A model generated the notes under the pieces. It did not search any database. It was given only the letters and a program-made list of their open reading frames with translations, and was not told the origin of the DNA. From Pollenia angustigena (lineage: Eukaryota; Arthropoda; Insecta; Diptera; Polleniidae), in contig OV884056.1 in assembly GCA_930367215.1 (NCBI GenBank), positions 230,445,127 to 230,509,126 on the forward strand: a stretch of 64,000 nt of DNA. Direction: 5' to 3'. Position numbers and translations under genes: made by a program. How positions within the stretch are numbered: the first letter of the stretch is position 1; the number at the start of each line of letters is the position of its first letter. Below are positions 1-10,793 of the stretch, in pieces.

Positions 1-59
1 ACAAAGATGGCAGGATTCTAACCATACGAAGTCGCGATTTGAAAAAAGAATGCAAATTG

Positions 60-585
60 GCTTGAAGACAGATTTACAATTAAGTTTATTGAGGCTGCAA
101 TTGGTCGGCCACGCAAATCGTTTGAGGAGTGCTGTGATCGCGCCAAACGATACAAAAGGTATGAAGTTCGTTCTATGTTCCCTCAAGAAGTAATTGATGT
201 TTCTTCTAGTATTTCAAAAACCAACCAAAAAATGTGTACAATAAAATTTTGGGGATGTTTACAAAGCTTGAACTTACAAAAGAAAAATACGAGTATCTAA
301 TGCATTGGTTACAAAATGAAGGGTATAACATACTCGTGCCATACAAACAACTCAACACCCCACAAAATTCTGATTCATGGAAAATATATAATTGAAAAGT
401 GTATTTTTCCTGTAGGCTTATTATCCGAAGAGGCTCAGGAAAGTCGTAACAAAGACTTCAAAAAATATTGCCTTAGACACTCCAGAAAATGCAGTCGAAT
501 TGCCACGAACGAAGATATTATGCACCGAATGATGGTAACATCAGATCCCATGATCTCACACTTCATTTATCCAGAAAAAGCATAG
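60..585 (+). pseudogene. Internally deleted copy of an arthropod TE-like protein (LSEEAQE family)
   Basis: Pieces of a protein family that I recognise from many arthropod and cnidarian genomes, where it behaves as a repetitive, probably transposon-derived ORF of unknown enzymology. An N-terminal piece, IGRPRKSFEECCDRAKRYKR, reads at about 98-165. After a frameshift comes LTKEKYEYLMHWLQNEGYNI (about 265-330). The C-terminal piece follows from about 340: HKILIHGKYIIEKCIFPVGL, then LSEEAQESRNKDFKKY and SRIATNEDIMHRMMVTSDPM. The middle of the family, several hundred residues, is absent, so two distant parts are now joined. At least one frameshift and the missing core make it non-functional. A second copy of the C-terminal piece lies near 45.9 kb. 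Family membership is from memory of the motif order; the function is unknown. Confidence 0.7.
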
Positions 586-633
586 TGATATAAGCGACGA
601 AGTTAAGGCTCTTTTAGAATAATAAATTAAAAA

Positions 634-955
634 GTAGATTTAAAATAAATAATAAATTAAAAAATTCATTAAAAATTTTTTTTAGTTAGAGCTTTTTGCA
701 TTATAGGTAACGATGTACATTTTTTTAGCTTTCTTTATTTTGATTACTTTTGTGTATAACTATACAAATAAAACTAAGTTTGTGATGAAATAAAAAATAG
801 ATTTATAATAAATAATGAATTAAAAAAATCCTTTAAATTTTTTTGTTAGTAAGGGCTTTTTACATTGTAGGTAACGATATGCATTTCTCTAATTTTCTTT
901 ATTTTGATTACTTTTGTGTATTACTATATGAATAAAACTAAATTTGTGATTAAAT
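634..955. repeat. Two-copy tandem repeat, period about 164 bp
   Basis: The block beginning GTAGATTTAAAATAAATAAT and ending in AAACTAAGTTTGTGAT is repeated from about 797, again ending AAACTAAATTTGTGAT. The copies differ by scattered substitutions and small indels. The repeat starts just after the TE-protein remnant, so it may be part of that element's 3' untranslated region. Confidence 0.75.
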
Positions 956-1267
956 CATTATATTTTTTGACAAATATATTTTTTTCCTCACCTCCATACA
1001 AAAATCCCCAGTGTGGGCCGCTGCAGTATGTATATAATTGTGTTATAATTATGTATTTACGCATTTTATTTTATTGCCAAATTTCACTTTAAATTTAGGT
1101 TTAATATAATTTGTAACAATTGAAAATTTAGTAGTCGCTAAGCTGCTGTACAATAAGCAAGTCGTTATTTGGAAAATTATTGATTGTTATTTTTATTTGC
1201 ATCTTCTTGCAAAAACTATTGCGAGAACAAAACAAAATTATTAATATTTAAAATTTCTGTTAAAAAG

Positions 1268-1426
1268 ATTTAGAAACAACGAATTGAATTTGAATTAATT
1301 TTTAAATAACCAAAAGTAAAATTACTTTTTAAACAAAAAAAGTGTAAGATATTATTATTTATAATTAATATTAATAAGATTTTTATTTTTGTATATTGCC
1401 AATCCGTTTGAAGCAGACCTACAGTG
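1268..1426 (-). repeat. Dispersed repeat, copy A (inverted relative to 31.53-31.68 kb)
   Basis: The reverse complement contains GGTCTGCTTCAAACGGATT, then an A/T-rich stretch, TCTTACACTTTTTTTGTTTAA and a GGTTATTTAA...CAAATTCAATTC block. The same blocks occur in the same order at about 31,530-31,680 on the plus strand. No terminal repeats were found that would class the element. Confidence 0.65.
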
Positions 1427-1465
1427 CAAAATAGTCTCTCAGATACAAAAGATCTCATTTCTGCG

Positions 1466-1765
1466 CTATGTCTTAACATTTTGGGTATAATATTTCATTC
1501 CGTCAGTAAACAAGCGGAAATCACTCTCTTGAAAAATAAGAAATTCTAAGGTATCTTTAGACTTCTTCTCTATGGAGCATAATCCTTCTTGAAAGTTTCT
1601 TATACAATTTTCACAAACGCTCCAAAGATCAGTTCTTGTAGATTTATCAGAACTTTTTCTAGGTGTAGGGGTGGCCATTTCTTCAACACTTGCGGAATGC
1701 AGAGTCATGTTAAGTAGATCAATTAGATGTTTTTTCAATATATTTTCTTTGAAATTTCCGAGCTT
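1466..1765 (-). CDS. Unrecognised open stretch, about 100 codons, no clear start
   Basis: An open minus-strand frame runs from a stop near 1768 to a stop at 1466. It contains NMTLHSASVEEMATPTPRKS and CENCIRNFQEGLCSIEKKSK. The polar, lysine- and serine-rich mix with few homopolymers is less AT-driven than most chance frames here. I see no domain, no good ATG context and no splice sites that settle the ends. It could be a decayed TE fragment or chance. Confidence 0.25.
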   Translation of the reverse strand, partial: KLGNFKENILKKHLIDLLNMTLHSASVEEMATPTPRKSSDKSTRTDLWSVCENCIRNFQEGLCSIEKKSKDTLEFLIFQESDFRLFTDGMKYYTQNVKT

Positions 1766-1887
1766 AGTCTCTCAAATCATTCATTCGTTGATATTTTTTG
1801 ACTCTGAACTATTGTGAATCTCAGTTTAATTATTTATTGTATTTTCTAAAATTGTTCGGAGACAGTTAACATGCGGAATAGTCAGAC

Positions 1888-2015
1888 AATCACCCTGATC
1901 GTGGTTGGCGAATTTAAAATACGCCTGCGACTATTTGGCAATAGATTAAAGGAAATAAGTTAAGGTTTCTTTCGCAGGCGTATTTCAAATTTGCCAACCA
2001 CGATAAGAGTGATCG
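1888..2015. repeat. Inverted repeat (hairpin), arms about 42 bp
   Basis: GATCGTGGTTGGCGAATTTA...TACGCCTGCGA at about 1898-1931 is mirrored by TCGCAGGCGTATTTCAAATT...GCCAACCACGAT at about 1973-2005, with a few mismatches and a loop near 40 bp. This is consistent with a small MITE or foldback relic. No clear target-site duplication was seen. Confidence 0.7.
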
Positions 2016-2194
2016 TAGCAGTGGCTTTGCTTATGGATTTTGTGGTCTCATCGAAGTTACCCAAAATTTGTAGAAAAATGATTTTTAATCTCACAAAAAT
2101 TAATAAAAGTAAGCAAAAAATATTAAAACGCACAAATATATACCAAACAAAAAATGGAGCTTCCATTTTTTCAAAAAAACTATAAAAAAATATC

Positions 2195-2288
2195 GTCGCG
2201 TCGTTTCGATAGCTAAATATCGCCGATACATCGGCAAATCCGAAGTATTAATACTGATACCGGTATCGGTATTCGTTACATCCCTCAA
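2195..2288. mobile_element. Possible hAT-like element end (CGATACCGGTATCGG type)
   Basis: The stretch is rich in CGATA/TATCG blocks and, read on the minus strand, begins GAGGGATGTAACGAATACCG. A related stretch lies at about 33.45-33.53 kb. Ends of the form AGGGATGTAACG next to CGATACCG repeats remind me of insect hAT termini. The partner end and a target duplication were not found, so this is tentative. Confidence 0.3.
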
Positions 2289-2881
2289 TATTACTTCGTA
2301 AGTAACAGAAATAGAATGCTGACTACACTATGTGATAGATTTTTGACCAAATGTATTTGTCAATTTATATGATATAATTTTATTATCTAGGAATAAAAAT
2401 AAAGGAATAAAAAATCCGTCGAATATTTTCGAAGATACTTTTATTAAAGTGACATCATCTTTTTAAAAACTGGCAATAACGGTTATTTTGGAATATCTCA
2501 AAAACTCTTATACTCTTGACCATTCTGACTTCACATTCGGATTCTGCGAACAATTTCACATAAAGATTAGGTGTCAGATTTATTTGGCCACGATTTTGTT
2601 GAAAATTTGTGACACAGTGTTATTTTTGTTCAAGTACTTTTTATGCACAGGAGAAAAGTTAAGGAAGCAATGAGGTAAATCCGTCCACTGCGATTACTTC
2701 CTGTCATTGACATTTCTGGCTGACCCTCCGCTTGTGAACACGATAACTGCCCTAGAGGGCAGCGATCTGACACTGCAATGGTCCAGTTGGGGGTTTTTTG
2801 TTTTTGTACATATATAAAATTTACAAAATTTTTTATCAAAAAATCTAATGTTATAAGAATACTTAGTAGAGAAGTTGACAC

Positions 2882-5014
2882 CAGGGCTGTGGAGTCGGAG
2901 TCGAAGTTGAGGTTTTTGTACCGGAGTCGGAGTCGAAGTACCCACAAACACTAATGACTCCGACTCCGACTTTTTGGCATTAACATTTTTTCTTATATTT
3001 TTCAAAATAAAAAAATTTGAATGACCAATTTCAGCAATTCTTTTAAAATATCAATTCATATTTAAATATAATTTTTCATATAATTTTATTTTTATTCCAC
3101 ATAAAAAAAAACGATTTTTAAACATAAATTGATATTTAAATAAATTGGTGGAATTGGCCAAAAGAGGGTCTACTTTTTGAATTTGTGAAGTCAGAAGATA
3201 ATGACCAGTATACTTTTCATATGAGTAGGGGAGTTAGAAAAATTAAAAAATTGAGATAACATCTTATTTTGACAGTTCTTTTAGCAATTTATGAGAAATA
3301 TATAGATTGTATCGAAGAATGTCCTTTTCTATGTTTTTATGTGACCTAAAATTTCTGTAACAAAACTCGCTGGTTCACTGTTTGAATTTCGCCAAGATAT
3401 CCCTAATGAAATAGAGCCGAATTAAGGAAGTAAAAAATTTGTTGTTTTTTATTTATCGTATATTTACAAATAATTTTTTAGCCATGTTCCTATATATGAC
3501 TTGAAATCTGCTGTAGCTCCTGTGGTGAAAGCATTAAGTAAACTAAATTTTAAGTTCTAACCTTCAAGGTGAATTATAATAGAAAAAAAAGAAAAGGTGC
3601 TCGGAAAAATACATGACATTGTTCTAAATATAATTCCCATCAATCTGGGGGTAAACCTGAAAAATCATGTGAGAATTCTTTTATCTACTCAATTTAGGAA
3701 AAATTGGAGAGATAATAAAGACTTGCAGTCGGTCTTTGACAATAATTATATTGAACTTGGAACGGAAAAAAGCAATGGTGTACTGAAGAAAAAGATTTCA
3801 ATTTAGTTGTTTAAAAATTCATATTTTTTTTAACTCTGCAAGCCACATTTTGAAACATGTTGAAAATCGCAAATGATGCTATTTCTGTATTAAAAATTTG
3901 CCTTTGTCCGAATATTTTAATGATCCTTACATTTTTTTTTATGTCAATGATAACCCTAAAAAATTATATCATAAAAGGTTCGTTACCTTGAGACAAACAG
4001 CACCAAGTCCAACAACAAAAGGTGTGCTATTTCCCAGAAATAATAGAACTTTTACGTTTCTCTTCAAAATGTGTTATAAAAATTGTAGAAGTAACAACTG
4101 AAGGCGCATCTGCATGTTTTAATAAAAAAATATTTAATTTTCCTGAGAATGATTAACAAAGTTGTTCTAAATATTTGACTTAATAAATAAAACAAGACCA
4201 AAACGGCAGTGTTTGAATTTATGTATATTAAAAACAAAAGACCTCACTTCACAATTTACAAAAAAGAACTTATGATGTTCTTTGTCTCTACAAATTCTGT
4301 GGTCAACAATACTTAGTACACTTGGTACCCTTAACGTCTTAGCAAATTGGACATGGTATTGTTTTCAACTTTTTTTATCTCGAAAGCTGCATTAGATATA
4401 ACTTATGGAAATTCACACATCTATAAATTCCAACAGATATGAATTGGTGTAGTTTATCTCTCCCCTACACAACTAGTGTTACATTTTTTAGCAATGTTTG
4501 CATATATTTAATAAATAAATATAACTTTTAAAATATACTAAAGTTTAATGATCCCATACGGTTTGAATCAAAACTCATATCTTTCGAAAGTTCGTAACAA
4601 AGCTCGGTGGTTCCAAAATTAAATCCATTATTTTTCTATATTAGAGTTGACTTAAAATGTTCAACTGTTGAGTTATTAGTCAACACTGTAGAATCAAAAA
4701 AGTAGAGCTCAGTTGGTCTATTTAATCGGGCGCTATATGTTTTTCGAGCTTTCCTCCTCATATGTTAAAGCTCAATGCGGCACGTTAGAATTAAAATATC
4801 GATTTGAAAGTTTTACAGAATAATTTTCTTGCTATATTTAACCATTTAAAAGGTACTGAATTAAAAAACAAATTAAAAGAGTTTAAAGTCAAATAAGAAC
4901 TAGTCTCATAAATAATGATAGGTTAGAGTAGGAGTCGGAGTTGGAGTCGTACTTAAAAAATTACAGCAAAAGGAGTCGGAGTTATAACTATTTCTTGACG
5001 ACTCCACAGCCCTG
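2882..5014. mobile_element. hAT-superfamily element, 2.1 kb, with perfect 8-bp TSD
   Basis: The left end CAGGGCTGTGGAGTCG is exactly inverted at the right end, CGACTCCACAGCCCTG. The element is flanked on both sides by GTTGACAC (2874-2881 and 5015-5022), an 8-bp target-site duplication. CAGGG-type ends plus 8-bp duplications define hAT elements. Subterminal GGAGTCGGAGTCG blocks in both orientations (about 2892-2975 and 4930-4985) look like transposase-binding repeats. The interior holds only short open frames (for example 3597-3806 and 3898-4101) in which I cannot see a hAT dimerisation or RNase-H motif. It is therefore most likely a non-autonomous or decayed copy, though the intact duplication suggests a fairly recent insertion. 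Confidence 0.9.
3022..3160. mobile_element. MITE with TIR TGRCCAATTTCANCAATT, nested in the hAT element
   Basis: TGACCAATTTCAGCAATTC at the left is matched by the inverse of AATTGGTGGAATTGGCCA at the right. A matching 146-bp copy with better arms is at 22,658-22,803, and a shorter relative is at about 52.5 kb. The inner sequence ATTGATATTTAAATAAATTG is shared with the 22.7-kb copy. No coding sequence. Confidence 0.75.
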
Positions 5015-5394
5015 GTTGACACAATGGACCAAACGTTTTCCCAATGCTCAACCAAACGATTAACAAGAAGTTGGCATTTGGCGATGTTTTTAATTTATTA
5101 TATAGTTAAGCTCTGGTAGCTTACAATATATATGTCAAAACAACACACAAATTACAGTTAAAAATTCTCGTCGTATATTATTCTTGAACTCTTTGGGTAG
5201 AAATCTTTGAGTATCACAAATAAAATCTCCTATATACATATTTATAAGCCCGCATATACAAAAACACAAAACATAAAAATACTTCCGCAATCTTGCTTAA
5301 CAATTTTTGTTGTTGTTTATTTCCTTAAAATTCGCCAAATTTTGATAGCTTAGCTGAAAATTTTATAAGTTATTAACAAATAAAGATCATAATA

Positions 5395-5604
5395 TCTGCC
5401 TCGGTAGATACTATGAGAGCAAAGGTTAACAAACTAAAGTTTTCATATTGCATTAAAATTCAGAATTATTTACAAAGGTTTGAAGCAAAAATCTTTAATG
5501 TAACAAATTGTTTGGTTGTTGCTGAATTAGTGCAGAAATTTAAGAAACAAAATCAATTATCCGATCGCCATACGGGAAAAACATCCCTCCGAGTTAATCT
5601 ATAA
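5395..5604 (+). pseudogene. Possible N-terminal fragment of a mariner-type transposase
   Basis: The open frame contains VVAELVQKFKKQNQLSDRHT, which resembles the second helix-turn-helix of mariner transposases (pattern xIVxKFxxTGSVxD). No catalytic part follows in frame. It sits 340 bp before a clear mariner copy but is not obviously part of it. The similarity is weak and could be chance. Confidence 0.25.
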
Positions 5605-5939
5605 GAGGTCATCTGGGCAGTTTGGGGCAATTCGGGGAAGGATTTCTATTCATTTACTTTTACAGAAGCGTCTGCAAATGTTTGTTATCGGATGACAACC
5701 AAAATATCTTGTCTCAGAAAGCTTTTTTTGTCTAAAATTGCAAAAAAAAAACACATCACATAGTTTAACAGTTATTAGAAAACTTAGCTTTAATTAGAAA
5801 TGAATGGTACCATGCCTGTTGATTATGGACACTTCAACAAAGAACTTATAACATATTTCAGTTACTCACTTTTAACGAATTTTCAAATTCGAGCACAATT
5901 TTTTTGTTTTTCTCTACATATGTATCAAGTGATTTTTTT

Positions 5940-7115
5940 GCTATTATCTTTTTGGCAACACTGGTTTAAACAGCTGACGCGACGCACGTTTCGTGTTTTG
6001 TTTGACTGTCAAACATCTTCAGTTTGGTCTATAATTTAACCATGAATCATCTTACAAACGAACAACGCTTGCAAATTTTGAATTTTATTATCAAAATGCT
6101 CTTTTAAGGTGTTATGATACTTGCTATTTTTTGTATTGGATTTTTTTAGGATTGACTGAATGAAACAACAAATGCGAGAAAGAACAAAAAATACAATTTG
6201 ATAAAATGTAAACAAAACAAACAATACTGCCCACGTTTTTTCCCCACAAAAACCGTCATAAAAGCTAAAAATCGCAAAAAAAAAAGTTAAAAACCGTTTC
6301 TTTCGATCAAAAACTAAAAAAATTGGCAACAGTGCTAACAATTAATCTGGAAATGTCAATTTTAAGTTAAAAAATTTTATATTTTTTTTGACAGTCTTAG
6401 ATTATTTATCGATAACACATGTATATTTGTTTGACTTTTCAAGATTTTTTATGATATAATCATACTCTTCACACTTAGTCAGTTTTCCTATGCAAATATA
6501 TTTGCACTGTTCTCCAATATAGAAAAAATACAAAAAATAGCAAGTATCATAACAGCTTTAAGAAAGTTCATCGCGCGCTTCTTGCGTTCAGCGACGAAGA
6601 TCATTTTGGGCTCAATGGGTACGTTAATAAGCAGAATTGTCGATTTTGGAGTGAAGATCAGCCAGAAGCATTGCAAGAGCTACCAATGCATCCAGAAAAA
6701 GTCACAGTTTGATGCGGTTTATGAGCTGGTGGCATCATTGGACCGTACTCCTTCAAAGATGATGCGAATCGTAACGTAACTGTGAATGGTGAGCGCTACC
6801 GTGAGATGATATCCAACTTTTTTTTTGCCCAAAATGCAAGAGCTTGACTTGCATGACATGTGGTTTCAACGAGACGGTGCCACATACCACACAACACGCT
6901 TAACAATGTACTTATTGAGAGGCGAGTTCGGTGAACATTTTATTTCACGTTCGGGACCGGTCAATTGGCCGCCTTGATCGTGCGATTTAACGCCTTCAGA
7001 CTATTTTTTGTGGGGCTATGTTAAAGCTCATGTCTATACACACATGCCCGCTTCAATTGACGCATTGGAAGACAAAATTGAAGCATTTATTGGACTAAGC
7101 GAATGGACCGTTTGA
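5940..7115 (+). pseudogene. Mariner transposase relic, DD41D (rosa-type) spacing
   Basis: The 5' leader (GCAACACTGGTTTAAACA) and the start MNHLTNEQRLQILNF match the copy at 32.3-33.2 kb. Transposase sequence resumes at about 6555 with VHRALLAFSDEDHFGLNGYV, then NCRFWSEDQPEALQELPMHP. The catalytic aspartates are in FSDE, in RDGATYH, and in LTPSDYFLWG. Counting codons, 41 residues lie between the second and third, the spacing of the rosa family. The reading frame has stops (for example within NWPP*SC) and frameshifts. It is split by the 6110-6554 insertion and loses its last about 25 codons near 7115. RALL is joined directly to AFSDE, which removes over 100 residues of the usual protein. Confidence 0.85.
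6110..6554. mobile_element. 445-bp inverted-repeat element nested in the mariner
   Basis: TGTTATGATACTTGCTATTT at the left end is perfectly inverted at 6527-6554 (arms 28 bp, ending GTATCATAACA). Outside the arms the mariner sequence is interrupted in mid-codon. CTTTTAAG to the left and GCTTTAAG to the right look like a slightly decayed 8-bp target duplication, which would suggest a hAT-type MITE. No conserved ORF inside. Confidence 0.85.
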
Positions 7116-7155
7116 GGCGATTAGAGCGACTCAAAAGAAAAATTATTTGTTACCC

Positions 7156-7447
7156 CTCGGAAAATAAAGCTTGATATGGTTTATGATGATTCCCAAAATA
7201 TTTTTGTTCTAACGTTGACCGTCCGTGAGCTGGACCATTTTTAAAAAAAGTCTTTTTCAGTTTTTCGAATTCTCTCTAAAAACTCTTTTCGATGATACCA
7301 AATTTTATTTATGTCGTCTTGTACAAAAAAAAATTCGAAAAACTGAAAAACACCTTTTTAAAAGTGCTCCAGCTCACTGATGTTCAAAACTCAAACCAAA
7401 ATATTTTGGGAATCATCATAGAACATATCAAGCTATATTTTCAGAGG
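7156..7447. mobile_element. Palindromic foldback/MITE, arms about 115 bp
   Basis: The left arm (7156-7270, with AGCTTGATATGG, ATGATGATTCCCAAAATATT, TTTTTCAGTTTTTCGAATT) returns inverted at 7331-7447, with about 60 bp between. The element begins just after the truncated 3' end of the mariner, so its insertion or a linked deletion probably removed the mariner terminus. Confidence 0.8.
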
Positions 7448-7972
7448 AGTATCAAAACCCTTTTTTTTAGCTCCATACAAGGTGAGTCGGCCTAATGTAT
7501 ATATTTTTTAAACGCCATTTATAGTACCTACCTTTATAAGCATATAAAGTTAAAAAATTTACAAAAACCATAGAAATTCATGTTAATTTGACATTTATTT
7601 TGTATCTAGAGATGTCGTTTTAATTTTTTTTTTTTTTTTTTGTATTTTTGTCCTCCTAGCCCTGATCTAGGTTCTTCATATTCAGATCCCTAGATAGAAC
7701 TAATAAAATTAGCTTCGAAAAAACCAAAACAAAGAATTTCGCAACTAAGATGGAAGAAAAAAAGCTTGGTAGTAAACCAGCAACAATTAGAGTTTATGGG
7801 AAACACTGCACTTCCATAAAACTTATTGGTATAATATTTTTGTAATTTTTTCTCCAAAGAGCTGATAAGTTTTATAGCAGAGCAAACAAATCTCTACGCA
7901 TCTCAGGGAAATCCAAATAAATTATAACAAATAACTGATACCGTTATTCAGCAATTTATTGGAATAATATAC

Positions 7973-8221
7973 CGTCGGCTTAGAGTGTAAACCTGCTAAA
8001 TCCACTTTTTAAGTAAATTGGGATTTGAATGCCGTATGGTAGAGAAAGATATGCCTCGTCGGCCAGCATTTAATTATTCTTCAATTTAAGGCCTGAAGTG
8101 TGTCAAATCAACAATATTTTGGTTTTCCTCTCAAGCAGCAAATAGGAAAAATAAACAGTTTTTTGTCTCTCCTGTAAAATGTGTTAAAAGGGAGTTAGCA
8201 GGTTTACACTCTAAGCCGACG
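7973..8221. mobile_element. MITE (TIR about 28 bp) inside the piggyBac coding region
   Basis: CGTCGGCTTAGAGTGTAAAC at the left and GTTTACACTCTAAGCCGACG at the right are exact inverses. Both flanks read ATAC (7969-7972 and 8222-8225). Removing the element plus one ATAC nearly restores the piggyBac reading GIIY...LPSVTNHW, leaving a small indel. A 4-bp duplication is unusual. The superfamily is not assigned. Confidence 0.85.
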
Positions 8222-9009
8222 ATACATTACCAAGTGTTACTAACCACTGGACCTCATCAATTGGTACACCCATGATTCAACAGATAATGCCAAGACAAAA
8301 ATTTGAAAAAACAAGACAGTTTATTAATTTCAATGACAATTCTAATCTACCACCTGATAAGCTTTTCAAAATAAGACCTGTAAATGAAAAATTAAATGAA
8401 ACTTTTAGTGGAGTTCCAATGGAAGAATATCTTTGCGTTGATGAGCAAATCTGCTCTACTAAGGCAAGGAATAGTTAAAGAAGATATAATCCAAAGAAAC
8501 CTCATAAATGGGGCTATAAGATATATGTTCTAAGTGGAGTTTCAGGATTTGCCTATAAAATAGAAACAGAATCAGGAGATGAAAACATTATTCATACGAA
8601 TGAGCCAAATTTGGGGGCATCAGCAAACGTGGTAATGAGAGTGTTTATTATTAAATATACTTTGACAATTATTTTACTACATTGCCTTGCTAGAGTATTT
8701 AGCTAAAGAGGGTATATAAAGTCTGGGAACGGTACGACGCAATCGAATTCCTGATGGCAAAATGCCTAATGATAAGGAGGTGCAAAGAAAGGAAAGAGGA
8801 TATTCTACTGAATATGTTGCTGATGTGAATGGTATTGATATTTCAAATGTCATATGGAAAGACAATAAAGCTGTAATGCTCTTGTCAACTTTTGCTGGTG
8901 AGTTGCCTAAGACCAAAGTCAGGCGATACAATAAATCAAATAAAAAATACATTGAAATTATTCGTCCTTTTGTTGTTGGAGAGTACAATCGTCACATGGG
9001 AGGCGTTGA

Positions 9010-10793
9010 TTTATTTATTTATTTACTTGAGTTTTAAGCCCTTACATATTCCATTTTGGATAACAAAAATTGTATCTGAAAAGAAGGAAAAGAAATATTT
9101 AATTTGTAAAAACCCCCATTGCACAAAAGTTGAAAGCAATCAAAAATAATAATTAATGTCGAAACCGATTGACAACAAAATAACAGAATTATACAGCAAA
9201 AAGAAAATTTTACAACTGCTTTAAAATCAAATGCTTAAACTTCTTACAAGAATATGAAAATTTCCGCTTAGAATAAGGAATTAAAGACTTCCATAAACTA
9301 ATAGATTTTACCACAAACGACCTTTTCATTATAATTGTATCATATCGTGGAGAAAGAAGAACTTGAGTTCTTGTAGAGGTACCGAATAAGTACCTACGTC
9401 TCAGATATGGTGGACAATTAGTCCTAATTACCTTATACAACATAAGTAAAATTCTCATGTTATTATGTATGATGTTATATGGGTTCTATATTTAAGACCA
9501 TATACATATCTTACCATCCTTCTAAAACAATGCTCTAGTCTTTCCAGGTTGTGCTGCGAAGTACCGGTAAACGGGCATGCTTACAGAAAAAAATCATTGT
9601 AAATTCGTTTAAAACAAGGTTGATTTTATATTTTTCAGTAGTGGTTTTGCTTCATTGTTGTTTCATGTTAATTTAACATGATTTTACAATGACTTGCGAA
9701 CAAAATTTTTTCCTTTTAAAATAACTATAATTCATGTTAATTTAACATTGCAGTAAAGTTAGAGCAAAATATCATTTATATAGAAATAACAATCCAAATC
9801 ACGTTGAATGAAAGTTATTTCAAGTTGAAACAACGTGAATTTCATGTGGAATCAAATTGGTTGGAGTGTGATACAACAGTGTGAAGACAACATATGCATT
9901 TATTTAAGAATAACTCAAAACACTTACCCCTGTAACACATGTTTCACTTATTTTGTATTTCCTTTGTTAACAGAAGCATCCGCAGAATGGCCCGATATGG
10001 TGTTCGTCATCATTCTACTTTGAAAACTTGATGTACAATTTAACTAAATAATTTGAATTAAAAGAATACGGGAATTGTCTTCTTTTTATAACATATTTTA
10101 AACATGAAAATTAAAAAATGTACATACTTAAGTATGTATGCATGTTAATTTAACAAGATAAACTTTTGATTTTAATATAAAACAGGTTTTTATGGATTCA
10201 ATATTGCACCATGTATATTAATATTTTTCATTTAAAATTAATATGAAATAATGGTAAATTTAAATAAAGGGCATACTTTTGCAGAAATTTACCATGATTC
10301 TCAATCAACATTTCGCCATGTTATTTTACATTGGTATTTTTTTCTGTGTGTGCAGACAGAAAAAACAAATTTTTTCTTGACTCTAACCGGTAGATAACAA
10401 CCTAATGCATATAAGCGTTTCAGTGAAAAAGATATCGAAGCAAAGATATGACTTATATGAGCATCAAAATGTAAATAATTATCAAGGTATATGCCAAGCG
10501 ACTTAACATGTGATACAAACTCAATGGGGCCTCCTGCCAAGATAAGGTTAATATTAGCACGTGAGTTATTGGAAAATAACACTGCTCTTGTTTTTATCGG
10601 GTTGAGATTTAAAAAATTTAGTTCAGACCAATACAGAATACGTTGTAAATCTTTATTAACATTCAAAGATAAATAATTAACACCATTTCCTTTATCAGAT
10701 GCAACTAACTGTATAACATCGGCGAAAGCAAAACATGTACAAAAATGTATTTGTGAAAAAATATCATTAACATACATCATAAAAATATAGTAT
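9010..10793 (-). mobile_element. 5'-truncated Jockey-type non-LTR retrotransposon in antisense
   Basis: Read on the minus strand, it has the end of a reverse transcriptase. The catalytic YADD box is degraded to FADV in FCTCFAFADVIQLVASDKGN. Then come LNPIKTRAVLFSNNSRANIN, HVKSLGIYLDNYLHFDAHIS and LKRLYALGCYLPVRVKKKF. After a MITE interruption the C-terminal tail follows: RMVRYVYGLKYRTHITSY, then KVIRTNCPPYLRRRYLFGTS, VLLSPRYDTIIMKRSF and SISLWKSLIPYS (9210-9570). The 3' end is marked by a (TAAA)n-like tail at about 9010-9030. The insertion lies between the third catalytic Asp and the C-terminus of the piggyBac relic, on the opposite strand. It is inactive and lacks the endonuclease. Confidence 0.85.
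9583..10347. mobile_element. AT-rich MITE nested inside the antisense LINE
   Basis: ACAGAAAAAAATCATTGTAA at the left is mirrored at the right by TTTACATTGGTATTTTTTTC TGT (about 10,326-10,347). The interior carries several palindromic CATGTTAATTTAACATG blocks and no protein. The junctions split LINE codons (SVCTH on one side, FTGTSQHNLERLEHC on the other). No clean target duplication. TIR and CATGTTAA content link it to the elements at 26.2 and 27.6 kb. Confidence 0.65.

Noticed and set aside
2630..3005. Two overlapping minus frames of about 100 codons
   Set aside because: They span the hAT terminal GAGTCG repeats; serine/leucine/arginine-rich translation comes from the repeat.
6036..6341. 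101-codon minus frame
   Set aside because: Lies within the nested AT-rich element and is phenylalanine-rich from T runs.
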